A stretch of 55,221 bases of DNA from UBA5448 sp045536965 (lineage in GTDB: Bacteria > Bacillota > Clostridia > Oscillospirales > SIG627), in the NCBI GenBank assembly GCA_045536965.1, contig JAZSON010000033.1, positions 1 to 55,221 on the forward strand, in the 5' to 3' direction. Shown in pieces: positions 33,980 to 42,363 of this stretch. The notes beneath the pieces are model-generated. The model did no database searches. It was not told the origin of the DNA and saw nothing but the letters and a program-made list of their open reading frames with translations. A program made the translations under genes and the position numbers. Numbering within the stretch: position 1 is the first letter of the stretch; every line of letters begins with the position of its first letter.

Positions 33980-34915
33980 TTAAAATTTATCCGCCCGATC
34001 GCTTGACTCTCCCCGATAGCGCGAAGGTTTACATCCCGTTTCGCTTTTGAATTTTCTTACAAAGTGAGAGCTGTCAAAAAAGCCGCAATTTTGAGCAATT
34101 TCGGAAATGTTTTGTCGCGTGTTTTTCAACAGTTGCTTGGCTTTATTGATCCTGCAATACAAAAGATATTGTTCGGGTGTTTTGGAGCAGACCCTCTTGA
34201 AATTTCTCAAAAATGTCGAGTATGACATATTGTACTGCTTGGCCATATCTTTGAAATTGATTTTCTCGCCGCAGTTTTCATGAATGGATTCAAGGCATCT
34301 TACAATATCCACCTCCAACTCTCTGGCAAGCTTTACGTTTTTGATATCACCGCTTTGCGCGCAAACGGAACAAAGAGAGGATATTAACGCCATGGTCGCG
34401 CAGCTTTTTAAAATATTTTGATTGGTGCTGCTACCGTTTTCCATCTCTTTAATAACATTCAAAATGGGTATGATTTCTTCCAACTGCGCGCCCGTCAATT
34501 TCAAAAAAAGGTCTTCTCTGTACTCTCCACGCAAAAACGGCTCTATTTCAAACAAAAGCAAGTAGCCATCTAACGCAAACAGCTCTTGCCCAAAACGCCG
34601 CATAAACGCATCGCTTAAAAGAATATGAAAAACCGCAACACCGTCAAATGTATAATATCCGTGTTTTATATTCGGCGGAAGAATAAATACCGTACCGCTT
34701 TCGGCGGCGCAGAATTTTTCTCCTATATAGTGACATGCGTTGCCGCTTAAAACAATGTTGATCTCATAAAAACTATGACTGTGCATCCCGAGGCAGTCCC
34801 GAATATTATGAACATAGCCACCGATCAGCTCAAAGGCATTTTCACCCTTAAAGCAGTCTTCAAACCGCCACATGGTTTTATAATTGTGCTCAACGATTCT
34901 TTCAGGATATTTCAT
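33980..34915 (-). CDS. AraC-family transcriptional regulator
   Basis: A 311-residue sugar-sensing regulator. Residues about 35-110 are an AraC-type cupin (MHSHSFYEINIVLSG, GTVFILPPNIKHGY). The last 100 residues hold two helix-turn-helix motifs (NFKDMAKQYNMSYSTFLRNF and NISEIAQNCGFFDSSHF) ending in the signature FKSETGCKPSRYR. The start follows AAGGTG. It is divergent from the GH127-type gene with promoters back to back, so it most likely activates that gene in response to a pentose-containing ligand. This is inferred from layout. Confidence 0.92.
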   Translation of the reverse strand: MKYPERIVEHNYKTMWRFEDCFKGENAFELIGGYVHNIRDCLGMHSHSFYEINIVLSGNACHYIGEKFCAAESGTVFILPPNIKHGYYTFDGVAVFHILLSDAFMRRFGQELFALDGYLLLFEIEPFLRGEYREDLFLKLTGAQLEEIIPILNVIKEMENGSSTNQNILKSCATMALISSLCSVCAQSGDIKNVKLARELEVDIVRCLESIHENCGEKINFKDMAKQYNMSYSTFLRNFKRVCSKTPEQYLLYCRINKAKQLLKNTRQNISEIAQNCGFFDSSHFVRKFKSETGCKPSRYRGESSDRADKF

Positions 34916-34934
34916 GACTACACCTTGATATTTT

Positions 34935-34963
34935 TTTACAATAATTTAATGATTTTATACACT
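34935..34963 (+). promoter_or_regulatory. Promoter of the GH127 gene
   Basis: -35 TTTACA (34935-34940), 17-bp spacer, -10 TACACT (34958-34963). It ends one base before the -10 of the opposing AraC promoter. Confidence 0.5.
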
Positions 34964-34964
34964 A

Positions 34965-34992
34965 ATTATACAGTATATTTCATTAAAATCAA
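34965..34992 (-). promoter_or_regulatory. Promoter of the AraC gene
   Basis: On the minus strand: -35 TTGATT (34992-34987), 16-bp spacer, perfect -10 TATAAT (34970-34965). Confidence 0.6.
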
Positions 34993-35012
34993 GAAGAAGG
35001 GGTGATTATTTT

Positions 35013-36863
35013 ATGAATATGCAAACAAAAAAATATTTTACCGAAAACAAACAATACGAAACTGTTCTCCATTCCGATGTTTTGCTTCCCTGTCGTTTTG
35101 CCAAAAGAAGTACCACGGGCCTTGCCGATGATTTGGTGCAGCACATCGAAAAAACCCAATTGCTCGACGTTTCACTTTGGAAACGCTTTGTGCGCCAGTT
35201 CAGAGATGCGACCGACCGTGAAGACGATGGTTGGCGCGGCGAGTATTGGGGAAAAATGATGCGCGGCGCCGGCATCACTTACCTCTACACCCAAAACGAA
35301 GAACTTTATGATGTTTTGACCGAAACCGTCCTTGATCTTTTGACCACACAGGATGCTCTTGGTCGTTTTTCCAGCTACACCGTCGAAACCGAATTTTCCG
35401 GATGGGACGTTTGGAGCAGAAAATACATTCTTTTGGGTCTTTTGCATTATCATGAAATTTGCAAGGATACCGCTTTAAAGGATAGAATCGTCGAAGCCCT
35501 GAAAAAGCATCTCGACTACATCATGGACAAAGTGGGCGAAGGCAAAAAGCCTATGAATGAAACCTCCATTTATTGGGGAGGCGCAAACTCTCTGTCTATT
35601 TTGGAGCCTGTTGTAAGACTTTATAATCTTACGGGCGAAAAGAAATATTTTGACTATGCAACCTATCTCGTAAACCATTCGACGAAGGATTTTGACATCT
35701 TCGCCGCCGCCATGGAAAACATCCTCCCGCCCTACAAGTGGGGTCACACCAAGGCATACGAAATCACATCTTGCTTTGAAGGACTCCTTGAATATTACAG
35801 AGTCACCAAAGAAGAAAAATACAAGCAGGCAGCTATCAATTTCGCCAAACAGGTCATGGACACCGACGTTACGATCATCGGCGACTGTGGTTGCGAGCAT
35901 GAATTTTTCGATCACAGCACAGTCACCCAGACCGACATCACCAAAAAGAGAGAAATGCAGGAGCACTGCGTCACCGTCACTTGGATGAAGTTCTGTTATC
36001 AGCTTCTTCGTCTGACAGGCGACAGCGTGTATGCCGATGAACTTGAAAAATCCTTCTACAATGCAATGGCGGGCGCAGTAAATACCAAAAACTGCACCTC
36101 CGACAACGGCTTCCCCTTTGACAGCTATTCTCCCCTTTGGTTATACAAAAGAGGCCGTGCATCCGGCGGCGTGAAGAGAGATGAAAACGGCGTTCCCGTT
36201 TACGGCTGCTGTGCCGCCATCGGCGCAGCGGGCACCGGTATCGTTCCCGAAATCGCCCTCTCCTGCACCGAAAAGGGCATCGCCTTCAGCTTGTATTTGG
36301 ATGGTACATACTCCATCGTTTCGCCGAGCGGCAAAGAATTCGACATCAAACTTTCGACTCTCTACCCCGCTGACGGCAATGTAAACTTTGAAATCCTTTC
36401 CGATGTGGATGAAGCGTTTGAAATCAAATTGAGAAACCCCGCTTTCAGCCGCAACACCACCGTGGCTGTCAACGGCGAAAACGCAGTTGCATCCAAAGGT
36501 TACATCACCTTGGAAAGAGCCTGGAAAAAAGGCGACAAAATCGCCCTTTCCATCGACATGTGCCCCAGAGTCATCCTCCCCGTTACCGACGAGGAAAGCG
36601 GTGTTCGTAATTTCATCGCCGTCAACTACGGCCCCTTGTGTCTTGCAAGAGACTCCGCCATTCATGCTAATGCGGGACAGCCCGTTGAATTGGATTACGA
36701 CAGCGATTTGAACATTTGCCTTGAAGTGATCGGCAAGACAGACTACGCTCTCTGCGCATTTAAAGTTCCCTGCAAAGATGGCAGTTACATCGATATGATC
36801 GACTATCAATCGGCAGGAAAAGACTGGGAATCCCCCATCGAAGCTTGGATGCCCACAAAATAA
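35013..36863 (+). CDS. GH127-type beta-L-arabinofuranosidase
   Basis: A 616-residue member of the DUF1680/GH127 group, zinc-dependent enzymes that remove beta-L-arabinofuranose (related GH146 enzymes do likewise). The alpha/alpha barrel covers about 20-400 with WRGEYWGKMMRGAG near 74, and EHCVTVTWMKFCYQLL. Glu317, Cys319, Cys399 and Cys400 (YGCCAAIG) match the zinc-binding set. YADELEKSFYNAMAG is the family's D-x-x-E-x-x-x-YN segment. Beta domains follow. No signal peptide. AAGGGGTG precedes the ATG. It is a single-gene unit opposite its probable regulator. Confidence 0.87.
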   Translation: MNMQTKKYFTENKQYETVLHSDVLLPCRFAKRSTTGLADDLVQHIEKTQLLDVSLWKRFVRQFRDATDREDDGWRGEYWGKMMRGAGITYLYTQNEELYDVLTETVLDLLTTQDALGRFSSYTVETEFSGWDVWSRKYILLGLLHYHEICKDTALKDRIVEALKKHLDYIMDKVGEGKKPMNETSIYWGGANSLSILEPVVRLYNLTGEKKYFDYATYLVNHSTKDFDIFAAAMENILPPYKWGHTKAYEITSCFEGLLEYYRVTKEEKYKQAAINFAKQVMDTDVTIIGDCGCEHEFFDHSTVTQTDITKKREMQEHCVTVTWMKFCYQLLRLTGDSVYADELEKSFYNAMAGAVNTKNCTSDNGFPFDSYSPLWLYKRGRASGGVKRDENGVPVYGCCAAIGAAGTGIVPEIALSCTEKGIAFSLYLDGTYSIVSPSGKEFDIKLSTLYPADGNVNFEILSDVDEAFEIKLRNPAFSRNTTVAVNGENAVASKGYITLERAWKKGDKIALSIDMCPRVILPVTDEESGVRNFIAVNYGPLCLARDSAIHANAGQPVELDYDSDLNICLEVIGKTDYALCAFKVPCKDGSYIDMIDYQSAGKDWESPIEAWMPTK

Positions 36864-36880
36864 TAACACCCACAAAGATC

Positions 36881-36915
36881 AAAAGACGGTTGCAAAGAAG
36901 CAACCGTCTTTTCTT
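36881..36915 (+). terminator. Bidirectional terminator after the GH127 gene
   Basis: AAAAGACGGTTGC (36881-36893) pairs with GCAACCGTCTTTT (36900-36912), then CTT. It also closes the convergent glycosidase-like gene. Confidence 0.8.
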
Positions 36916-36925
36916 ATCCTTCCGA

Positions 36926-38863
36926 TTAGCGAATGATCAGCGTGGCGGGATACATGGGTTCAATACGCATATTGACGGTATATACCCCGCTTCCCGTTTC
37001 TTCAAATGCAACGGGAAGCTCGTTGCCGTCAGGCGCCAAAGCGGTGATCGCACTCGGCTTCTTTTCAAGCGAAAGGGTCAATACATCCATCGGATCGATG
37101 CCGAGTTCAGTGATCATGACAAGCAGCGCACCGTCTTTTAAATAACCCGCACGCATGCAAAGCTCATCATCCCCCACCGCATAGACAGGCAGGGCACCCG
37201 CTTGAGAAAGCAGCTCAACCAGCTGCGCCTTTCTCGACTCGTTCAAGAACGAAAAACCCTCGCGATAATTGAATGCGGCATGGGGAGAACCACAAAAAAC
37301 GACTGATAATTTACCATTGGAACGTTTATATTTGGTAACGGCGGGAGCAAGTTTTTTCACCTCGCCGTCGCATCTGTAAAAATTATAGCTGAGCGCTTCG
37401 ACACCGTCTTTGACGATCACCAGCTTTTTCAAGTCCTTTTGCAGGGTTGCCGTACGACTACCCTCTTCATCAAAGGTCTCAAGCATCTTTCTGCCGAGAT
37501 CCCATTCCTGCACGTCAACTCCGAGATAGTCTCCGTAACCGCGGCGAATCAGCAAGGCGGCCGACTGCGCATCACAAAAGACCGAACCATGAAACAGATT
37601 TTCAATTTGTGCATCGGTCATATCGTCCACGACGTCCCCTTCGAGGAAGTTGGCAAGAGCTTCTCCATCGAAAAAATAGAACGGGATACCTAAACGCTCT
37701 ATAATATCCGTAATCCAAAAATGACTCTGTCCTCGCACCACCGATTCTGCCGCAAAAGCCACATCCGTTTCTTCGACAAACGCACTGTTACAGCCTACGA
37801 ATTGAATTTCATCCGAAAGGTCGGCAAGCTTTTCATACATACCGCGATGCTTGGCAAGAATATCTCTGTACGCTTTGCCCGAGGCAAGCTCAAACGACGA
37901 GGTTCTCGTCAACCAGTGCTTTGCGCCCTTCAGTCCATCCAGCATAGAGGAGGCATAGTGCGCGTGCAAATACCGCGCGCTCTTTGCATAACGGTTAAAG
38001 GGAATGGTATCGGTTTCCGAGAGTATAATATCGATGCCGTTTTTCTTCAGTTTGGAAGCGCACACAGCCGCTCGGCACATTGTATCCGAAAAACCTCTGA
38101 CTCCGATCGGCGCATAGATCCCGTTGGGAACGCGCACCATCGAGGGGTTTCCTTTGCCTTTAAAATATTGATTGGTATACTGCACCGACTCACAGATGTA
38201 GCCCGATGTGCAGTTGATCCCCTGTATGGTAGGATCGACCTCATCAATCGCCGCGCGAAAGCGCTTGGCCGCTTTGACGAGCGAATCTCTTTGTGTTTGT
38301 TGGTAAACGCGGGCAAGTTTGTCATTTTTTGGATGCGTCAGCAAGTGGGCATACAGTTCCTCCCGCGTCATATCCACGCCCGTCAACCGATTAAATTCTG
38401 CCATGTGGTATTCGCAGGCGCACCCTTTTCCCGGTCGCATCATCAACCTGAAATCGTCATCCAACATAATGGCCTTCGGTTTTTCGGATGCAAGCTGCCG
38501 CAATACATTTTCAAAATACAAAAGAAAGCCTTCATCATCGGGGCAACAGACATTTACCTCTTTCCCATCGGTCAGTTGCACGCAACGGCGGAAAGGATTG
38601 GGAGCAATGTCGTAACCATGTCCAAGGGATGCCTGCACAAGTATGCCCGAAGGCACACCCTCGGCAAGCAATGCATCGCGATAACGAGCATAGATTTCAC
38701 ACAAATTCCCCGCCTTATCCCATACGGGATTTCCCTCGGGAACAAGGGTCATGCAAAACAGCGGCATGCAAATCACGCCGTTTCTATGCATATCCACGAT
38801 ATCACGCACACGTTCATCAAAATGGTCGGCCGCCATCGGTGTCACCGAATATGAATAGATCAT
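36926..38863 (-). CDS. Putative glycosidase-like TIM-barrel protein of unknown family
   Basis: A 645-residue cytosolic protein. The N-terminal half looks like a TIM barrel with a HNGVICMPLFCMTL-type start (RNGVICMPLFCMTL), SLGHGYDIAPNPF, KAIMLDDDFRL (acidic strand end), CACEYHMAEFNRLTG and IDIILSETDTIPFN, resembling the layout of GH42-like beta-galactosidases. Then come an alpha/beta segment with CDAQSAALLIRRGYGDYLG, as in a trimerisation-type domain, and a C-terminal beta domain. No exact GH family is recognised. ATG 38863 follows GGAGGGG by six bases, and the in-frame GTG at 38878 overlaps it. Last gene of the operon from 41203. Confidence 0.6.
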   Translation of the reverse strand: MIYSYSVTPMAADHFDERVRDIVDMHRNGVICMPLFCMTLVPEGNPVWDKAGNLCEIYARYRDALLAEGVPSGILVQASLGHGYDIAPNPFRRCVQLTDGKEVNVCCPDDEGFLLYFENVLRQLASEKPKAIMLDDDFRLMMRPGKGCACEYHMAEFNRLTGVDMTREELYAHLLTHPKNDKLARVYQQTQRDSLVKAAKRFRAAIDEVDPTIQGINCTSGYICESVQYTNQYFKGKGNPSMVRVPNGIYAPIGVRGFSDTMCRAAVCASKLKKNGIDIILSETDTIPFNRYAKSARYLHAHYASSMLDGLKGAKHWLTRTSSFELASGKAYRDILAKHRGMYEKLADLSDEIQFVGCNSAFVEETDVAFAAESVVRGQSHFWITDIIERLGIPFYFFDGEALANFLEGDVVDDMTDAQIENLFHGSVFCDAQSAALLIRRGYGDYLGVDVQEWDLGRKMLETFDEEGSRTATLQKDLKKLVIVKDGVEALSYNFYRCDGEVKKLAPAVTKYKRSNGKLSVVFCGSPHAAFNYREGFSFLNESRKAQLVELLSQAGALPVYAVGDDELCMRAGYLKDGALLVMITELGIDPMDVLTLSLEKKPSAITALAPDGNELPVAFEETGSGVYTVNMRIEPMYPATLIIR

Positions 38864-38906
38864 TTCATTCCCCTCCACAACCGCCTGCTTTGTCCAAGAC
38901 GGCTTG

Positions 38907-39662
38907 TTATCCCGTTACCGTGATCTTCTCCACTTTCTTGTACTGCGATAAAATCCAGTGTTCCGCGGCAATCATATCAACTTGATGGCCGCCGTCGAAA
39001 ACATCCAGATATACCCTTGCGCTCGGGTGTTTTTGATGTATAGCATTAAACAGATCCAAACTGTGCGTAAAGGATACGACCGAATCGAATTTTCCATGGA
39101 ATATTTTAACGTTGGCTTTCGCGATGCCATCCAGATAATACATGGGCGATCGCTTTTGCATTTCTTCCTTGCTGTTACTGCAGCAAGCAAGAAGATGCGG
39201 TCGATATTTTTCGCTTTGCCCCGAAAATTTTTCCAGATCGGTAACAGGAACGTATGCGCCGACGGCTTTAAAATATTCGGGACAAAAGCCTGCCATCAAA
39301 AGAGCCATCTGACCGCCGCCGCTAAATCCTAATATAAAGATGTTGTCTGCATCCACGATTCCCTGCTTTATCAGGTAATCCATGGCATCTTTGATATCGG
39401 TTTTGGCATATATCGAACCGCAGGCGAGTGTGTGATTGGGATTTGAAATCAAATTGGGGCCCCTGAATTCAGGCAAAAGTAGGTGGAATCCGAGTTTCTC
39501 GGCCAAAGGAAGCATGTTTTTAATTTGATTCGTTCTGTCATAACTCCAACTGTGAAGTCCAACAAGCAAGGGACGCTTTTCGGCCAAATCCGCTTGATAA
39601 AACAAGGATGGCTGCATAGTACCATCGAGGGTGGATTGTACATAGATTTCTTTCACGTTCAT
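38907..39662 (-). CDS. Alpha/beta hydrolase (prolyl-oligopeptidase/esterase type)
   Basis: A 251-residue serine hydrolase. The oxyanion region LLVGLHSWSYDR lies near residue 32, the nucleophile elbow GFSGGGQMA near 113, the acid in HGKFDSVV near 190, and the histidine in DGGHQVDM near 225. No signal peptide. The family includes acetyl xylan esterases and dipeptidyl peptidases. In this glycosidase context deacetylation of oligosaccharides is a fair guess. Its ATG lies inside the stop of the 30-residue ORF (ATGA), so its translation is probably coupled to that. Confidence 0.84.
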   Translation of the reverse strand: MNVKEIYVQSTLDGTMQPSLFYQADLAEKRPLLVGLHSWSYDRTNQIKNMLPLAEKLGFHLLLPEFRGPNLISNPNHTLACGSIYAKTDIKDAMDYLIKQGIVDADNIFILGFSGGGQMALLMAGFCPEYFKAVGAYVPVTDLEKFSGQSEKYRPHLLACCSNSKEEMQKRSPMYYLDGIAKANVKIFHGKFDSVVSFTHSLDLFNAIHQKHPSARVYLDVFDGGHQVDMIAAEHWILSQYKKVEKITVTG

Positions 39663-39751
39663 TTTAATTTACTTCCTTTGAAATTTTCTGTTTTTTCCGC
39701 AACGGTGTCAACATACAAGCTGTAATCATCTTTTGATGTCGCGAATTTCAT
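39659..39751 (-). CDS. 30-residue ORF coupled to the alpha/beta hydrolase gene
   Basis: The frame reads MKFATSKDDYSLYVDTVAEK and ends TENFKGSKLK, with a GGGGGG-rich ribosome binding site five bases before its ATG, and its TGA overlaps the next ATG by the classic ATGA. Composition is protein-like (charged, with aromatic residues) and it fits exactly in the space between two genes. It may be a small protein or a truncated domain. No family is recognised. Confidence 0.45.
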   Translation of the reverse strand: MKFATSKDDYSLYVDTVAEKTENFKGSKLK

Positions 39752-39765
39752 GATCCCCCCGCTTT

Positions 39766-40569
39766 TTATATATCCACCTTTACAAAACCGCCGCTGCGAC
39801 GCACATACACACAAGAAAAACCAATGTCTTTCAATTGTTGTTTGGCCTCATCAAAGCCGAAGGTCAGGGTGGATATGTCATGACTGTCGGAGGAAAGTAT
39901 AACGCCGCTGCCTTCTGTTTTTAAAACGCGCAAAAGATTTATATAAGGATACGGCGAGGTACGGTATCCGCGGGAAATTGCGCCTGTATTCACTTCAAAC
40001 AAGCAACCCGATCTCGCAACGCAACGAATATATTCCTCAGCGGTTTTGTGGTACTCCTCATTTTCCAAAAACACCGATACATCCAGTTGATCGTACTTGG
40101 TGATCAGATCAAAATGCCCTACAATATCGGGTTTTCTTTTTGAAATATATTCGCAAAAGGGCTTGTAATAAGCATGCGCCATCTGCACGGTATTGCCGTC
40201 AAACAAAGACATACATTTTTTGAAATACTCGTAATCGGAATCTATAGGATGATACACACCATTCACCAGATAATAGTGACACGAACCGATAATGTAGTCA
40301 AAATTCGCTCTGTTCACCGGATGAAATGCATCCTCTTCAACCCCCAAGAAAACTTCGATATCTTTTTCGTATTTTTTCTTTAAACGGTTTATTTCGGCAA
40401 TATACACCTCTGTCTCCTTCATGCAATATCTTAAATCAAAGGAGGTGTATCCGTGCCCCGAAATACCGATCGAACATAAGCCCTGCGCAATGGCAGCGAG
40501 CACAATTTCTTCCGGTGTGTTTTTACCGTCGCAAAAGGTCGAATGTGTATGTAAATTACTCAGCATCAT
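39766..40569 (-). CDS. PHP-domain histidinol-phosphatase-like protein
   Basis: A 267-residue member of the HisJ-type PHP family, phosphoesterases such as histidinol-phosphate phosphatase. Motifs: NLHTHSTFCDGKNTPEE at residues 5-21, GISGHGYTSF near 35, GVEEDAF near 76, YIIGSCHYYL near 93, DIVGHFDL near 145, and ILSSDSHDIS near 227. The HisJ-like HSTFCDG motif is intact. A histidine pathway is not adjacent, so the natural substrate may differ. The ATG follows AGAAGGAG and overlaps the YitT stop by 14 bases. A second ATG three bases on is an equally good start. Confidence 0.87.
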   Translation of the reverse strand: MMLSNLHTHSTFCDGKNTPEEIVLAAIAQGLCSIGISGHGYTSFDLRYCMKETEVYIAEINRLKKKYEKDIEVFLGVEEDAFHPVNRANFDYIIGSCHYYLVNGVYHPIDSDYEYFKKCMSLFDGNTVQMAHAYYKPFCEYISKRKPDIVGHFDLITKYDQLDVSVFLENEEYHKTAEEYIRCVARSGCLFEVNTGAISRGYRTSPYPYINLLRVLKTEGSGVILSSDSHDISTLTFGFDEAKQQLKDIGFSCVYVRRSGGFVKVDI

Positions 40570-41203
40570 CCATGCTCCTTCTAAAACGCATTTTTTTGAA
40601 AAGTGATATGAACAGGTCTATGCCCAATGTTTTGATCAACAACCCGATAAAAGAACTGAATAAAATCACGCTTCCCGAAAGCAAACCACCTACGACAACA
40701 ATCAAAACATCGGTCAACAAAAGCGCTTTGCCTATCTGTATATGCGAAAACTTTTGAACGATCAGTGCGATAATATCGGTTCCACCCGAGCTGGAATCAA
40801 CATAGAACATAATGCCGCTTGCAAAGGCGATGAGAAAAGCGCCGATGGCGGCAGAAAAATACGGATTGGAAACAAGAGGCGCATTGCTCGAAAAGATTTT
40901 TTCAAAAACGCCGATACACAGGGTCGTTATGATAGAACCCAAAAAGGTTTTGGCGGCCATACCTTTCCCGAGTACCAAAAAAGCCAAAAGCAACAACAAA
41001 ACGTTAATAACCACCAAGATGGTACCCGGAGAAAAAGGAAGAAACGACTCCAAAATCACCGAAACACCGCTCGTTCCTCCAAGTAAAAGTCGATGCGGGA
41101 AAATAAACAGCACCGTACTGACTGCGTATATAATACCACCAAACAGAATGAGCAGACAATCTTTCAAAGCTGCTTTGTATGGGTTTGTTCTGCACAGATT
41201 CAT
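40556..41203 (-). CDS. YitT-family membrane protein (short form)
   Basis: A 215-residue inner-membrane protein with five or six hydrophobic spans. LLILFGGIIYAVSTVLFIFP and LLGGTSGVSVIL are the typical first helix and loop of the YitT family. FYVDSSSGGTDIIALIV is the second signature. Full-length members are longer and end with a cytosolic DUF2179 domain, which is absent here: the protein stops soon after the last helix in a basic tail. ATG 41203 is chosen because AAGAGG lies nine bases upstream. The frame's upstream extension crosses the promoter. Function of the family is unknown. Confidence 0.8.
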   Translation of the reverse strand: MNLCRTNPYKAALKDCLLILFGGIIYAVSTVLFIFPHRLLLGGTSGVSVILESFLPFSPGTILVVINVLLLLLAFLVLGKGMAAKTFLGSIITTLCIGVFEKIFSSNAPLVSNPYFSAAIGAFLIAFASGIMFYVDSSSGGTDIIALIVQKFSHIQIGKALLLTDVLIVVVGGLLSGSVILFSSFIGLLIKTLGIDLFISLFKKMRFRRSMDDAE

Positions 41204-41245
41204 AAGTTCAAACCTCTTTTCAACGGCACTTTTCCTCACGATCCT

Positions 41246-41274
41246 ATTATAGCATATCGACCAAAAAGGTGCAA
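41246..41274 (-). promoter_or_regulatory. Promoter of the YitT operon
   Basis: On the minus strand: -35 TTGCAC (41274-41269), 17-bp spacer, perfect -10 TATAAT (41251-41246). Confidence 0.6.
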
Positions 41275-41324
41275 CTGCGAAAACAAAACACTCCCCCCAA
41301 AAAACGATGTTGTTTTCAAAAAAA

Positions 41325-41373
41325 GCACAAAACAAAGCTCCTCCATAACGGCATTCCGTCACGAAGGAGCTTT
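41325..41373 (-). terminator. Intrinsic terminator after the amidohydrolase gene
   Basis: On the minus strand AAAGCTCCT (41373-41365) pairs with AGGAGCTTT (41342-41334), followed by GTTTTGTGCTTTTTTT. Confidence 0.7.
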
Positions 41374-41375
41374 CC

Positions 41376-42281
41376 TTATTTTAAAAACTCCAGTGCATTT
41401 TCGCGGCTCACCTTGGCATAAGTATCATAAGAAATACAACCGTTTTGTACCGCTTCGTCCAAATATGCCGAAAGTTTCAGCATGGGATTGTTTATGTTGA
41501 GAGGCGAACAGATGTCGGTGCCAAAAAAGATTCTGTCGGAAAATTCCTCTAAAAACTTATAGCCGAATTCGGCGTCGCGCATAATGGCATTCGATCCGCT
41601 TCCCGCTGAAAGATCGCAGTACAGGTTTTTGTATTTCCGCATGAGTTCGGGCACTCTGCCACCCTCAACCACCTTACCCGTGGGATAACCCGATCTGTTT
41701 TCTTGGGTGACGTCTCCGCTCATTTCTGCCCAGAATTTTTGGGAATGACCGATGAATTTCAATTTGGGGAAGGTTTTCAGCGCCATTTCAAGCCCCGGAA
41801 GACCAAGAGGATCGATGATTCCGTAATCGTTTCCTTTTGCGCCCAAATGGAACAAAAACGGCATTTCACACGCTTCGCAATGCTTCATCAGGTTCATCAT
41901 ATAGGGATCGTCAAAGGGACGGTTTTCCGTAACCTCGCCGATGCCTTTCGCGCCCTTTTCTTTATAGAACAAAAGAAAATGAGAAAGATCGGTGTCGGGA
42001 GAATTTTTGCCCCACAACGGATTCACATTGCAAAACCACCAGCCGAGCGTTTCGGAATTGTCCTTCACAAGGTTATATGCTTCACGCATGGATATGACAT
42101 CATGGGTGCAGGCGGCGTAGCTGCCACTGGGAAGTAAAAGGCCCTTTTCGATATTATACAAATCGTAGATCTCACGCAGTTCATGCGGTTCGGCATAACT
42201 CACGGCGCCCTTTTGCATGCGTGGTGTAAATCTTTTGGGCACGGCGTGCACATGCATATCGATCTTTTTTAAAAGTTTCAT
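41376..42281 (-). CDS. Amidohydrolase-2 family TIM-barrel protein
   Basis: A 301-residue metal-dependent hydrolase or decarboxylase of the amidohydrolase superfamily. It has KIDMHVHAVP at residues 6-15 (two metal histidines), FLFHLGAKGNDYG near 143, KLKFIGHSQKFW near 175, YCDLSAGSG near 222, and FFGTDICSP near 249 with the barrel-end aspartate. This subgroup includes uronate-related and aromatic acid decarboxylases as well as lactonases. Nothing decides between them. AAGAGG precedes the ATG by seven bases. It is downstream of the C26 gene with an 82-bp gap. Confidence 0.84.
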   Translation of the reverse strand: MKLLKKIDMHVHAVPKRFTPRMQKGAVSYAEPHELREIYDLYNIEKGLLLPSGSYAACTHDVISMREAYNLVKDNSETLGWWFCNVNPLWGKNSPDTDLSHFLLFYKEKGAKGIGEVTENRPFDDPYMMNLMKHCEACEMPFLFHLGAKGNDYGIIDPLGLPGLEMALKTFPKLKFIGHSQKFWAEMSGDVTQENRSGYPTGKVVEGGRVPELMRKYKNLYCDLSAGSGSNAIMRDAEFGYKFLEEFSDRIFFGTDICSPLNINNPMLKLSAYLDEAVQNGCISYDTYAKVSRENALEFLK

Positions 42282-42363
42282 TCAAAAGCCTCTTATAATT
42301 TCATGTTTATTGGAAAAGAATCTCCCTGCGCACATCGCATAGAATACGCAAAGGAAAAACAAA

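Noticed and set aside
37721..38854. 377-residue plus-strand ORF opposite the glycosidase-like gene
   Set aside because: Rich in Arg/His with no recognisable pattern, while the minus strand has a ribosome binding site and barrel-like sequence.
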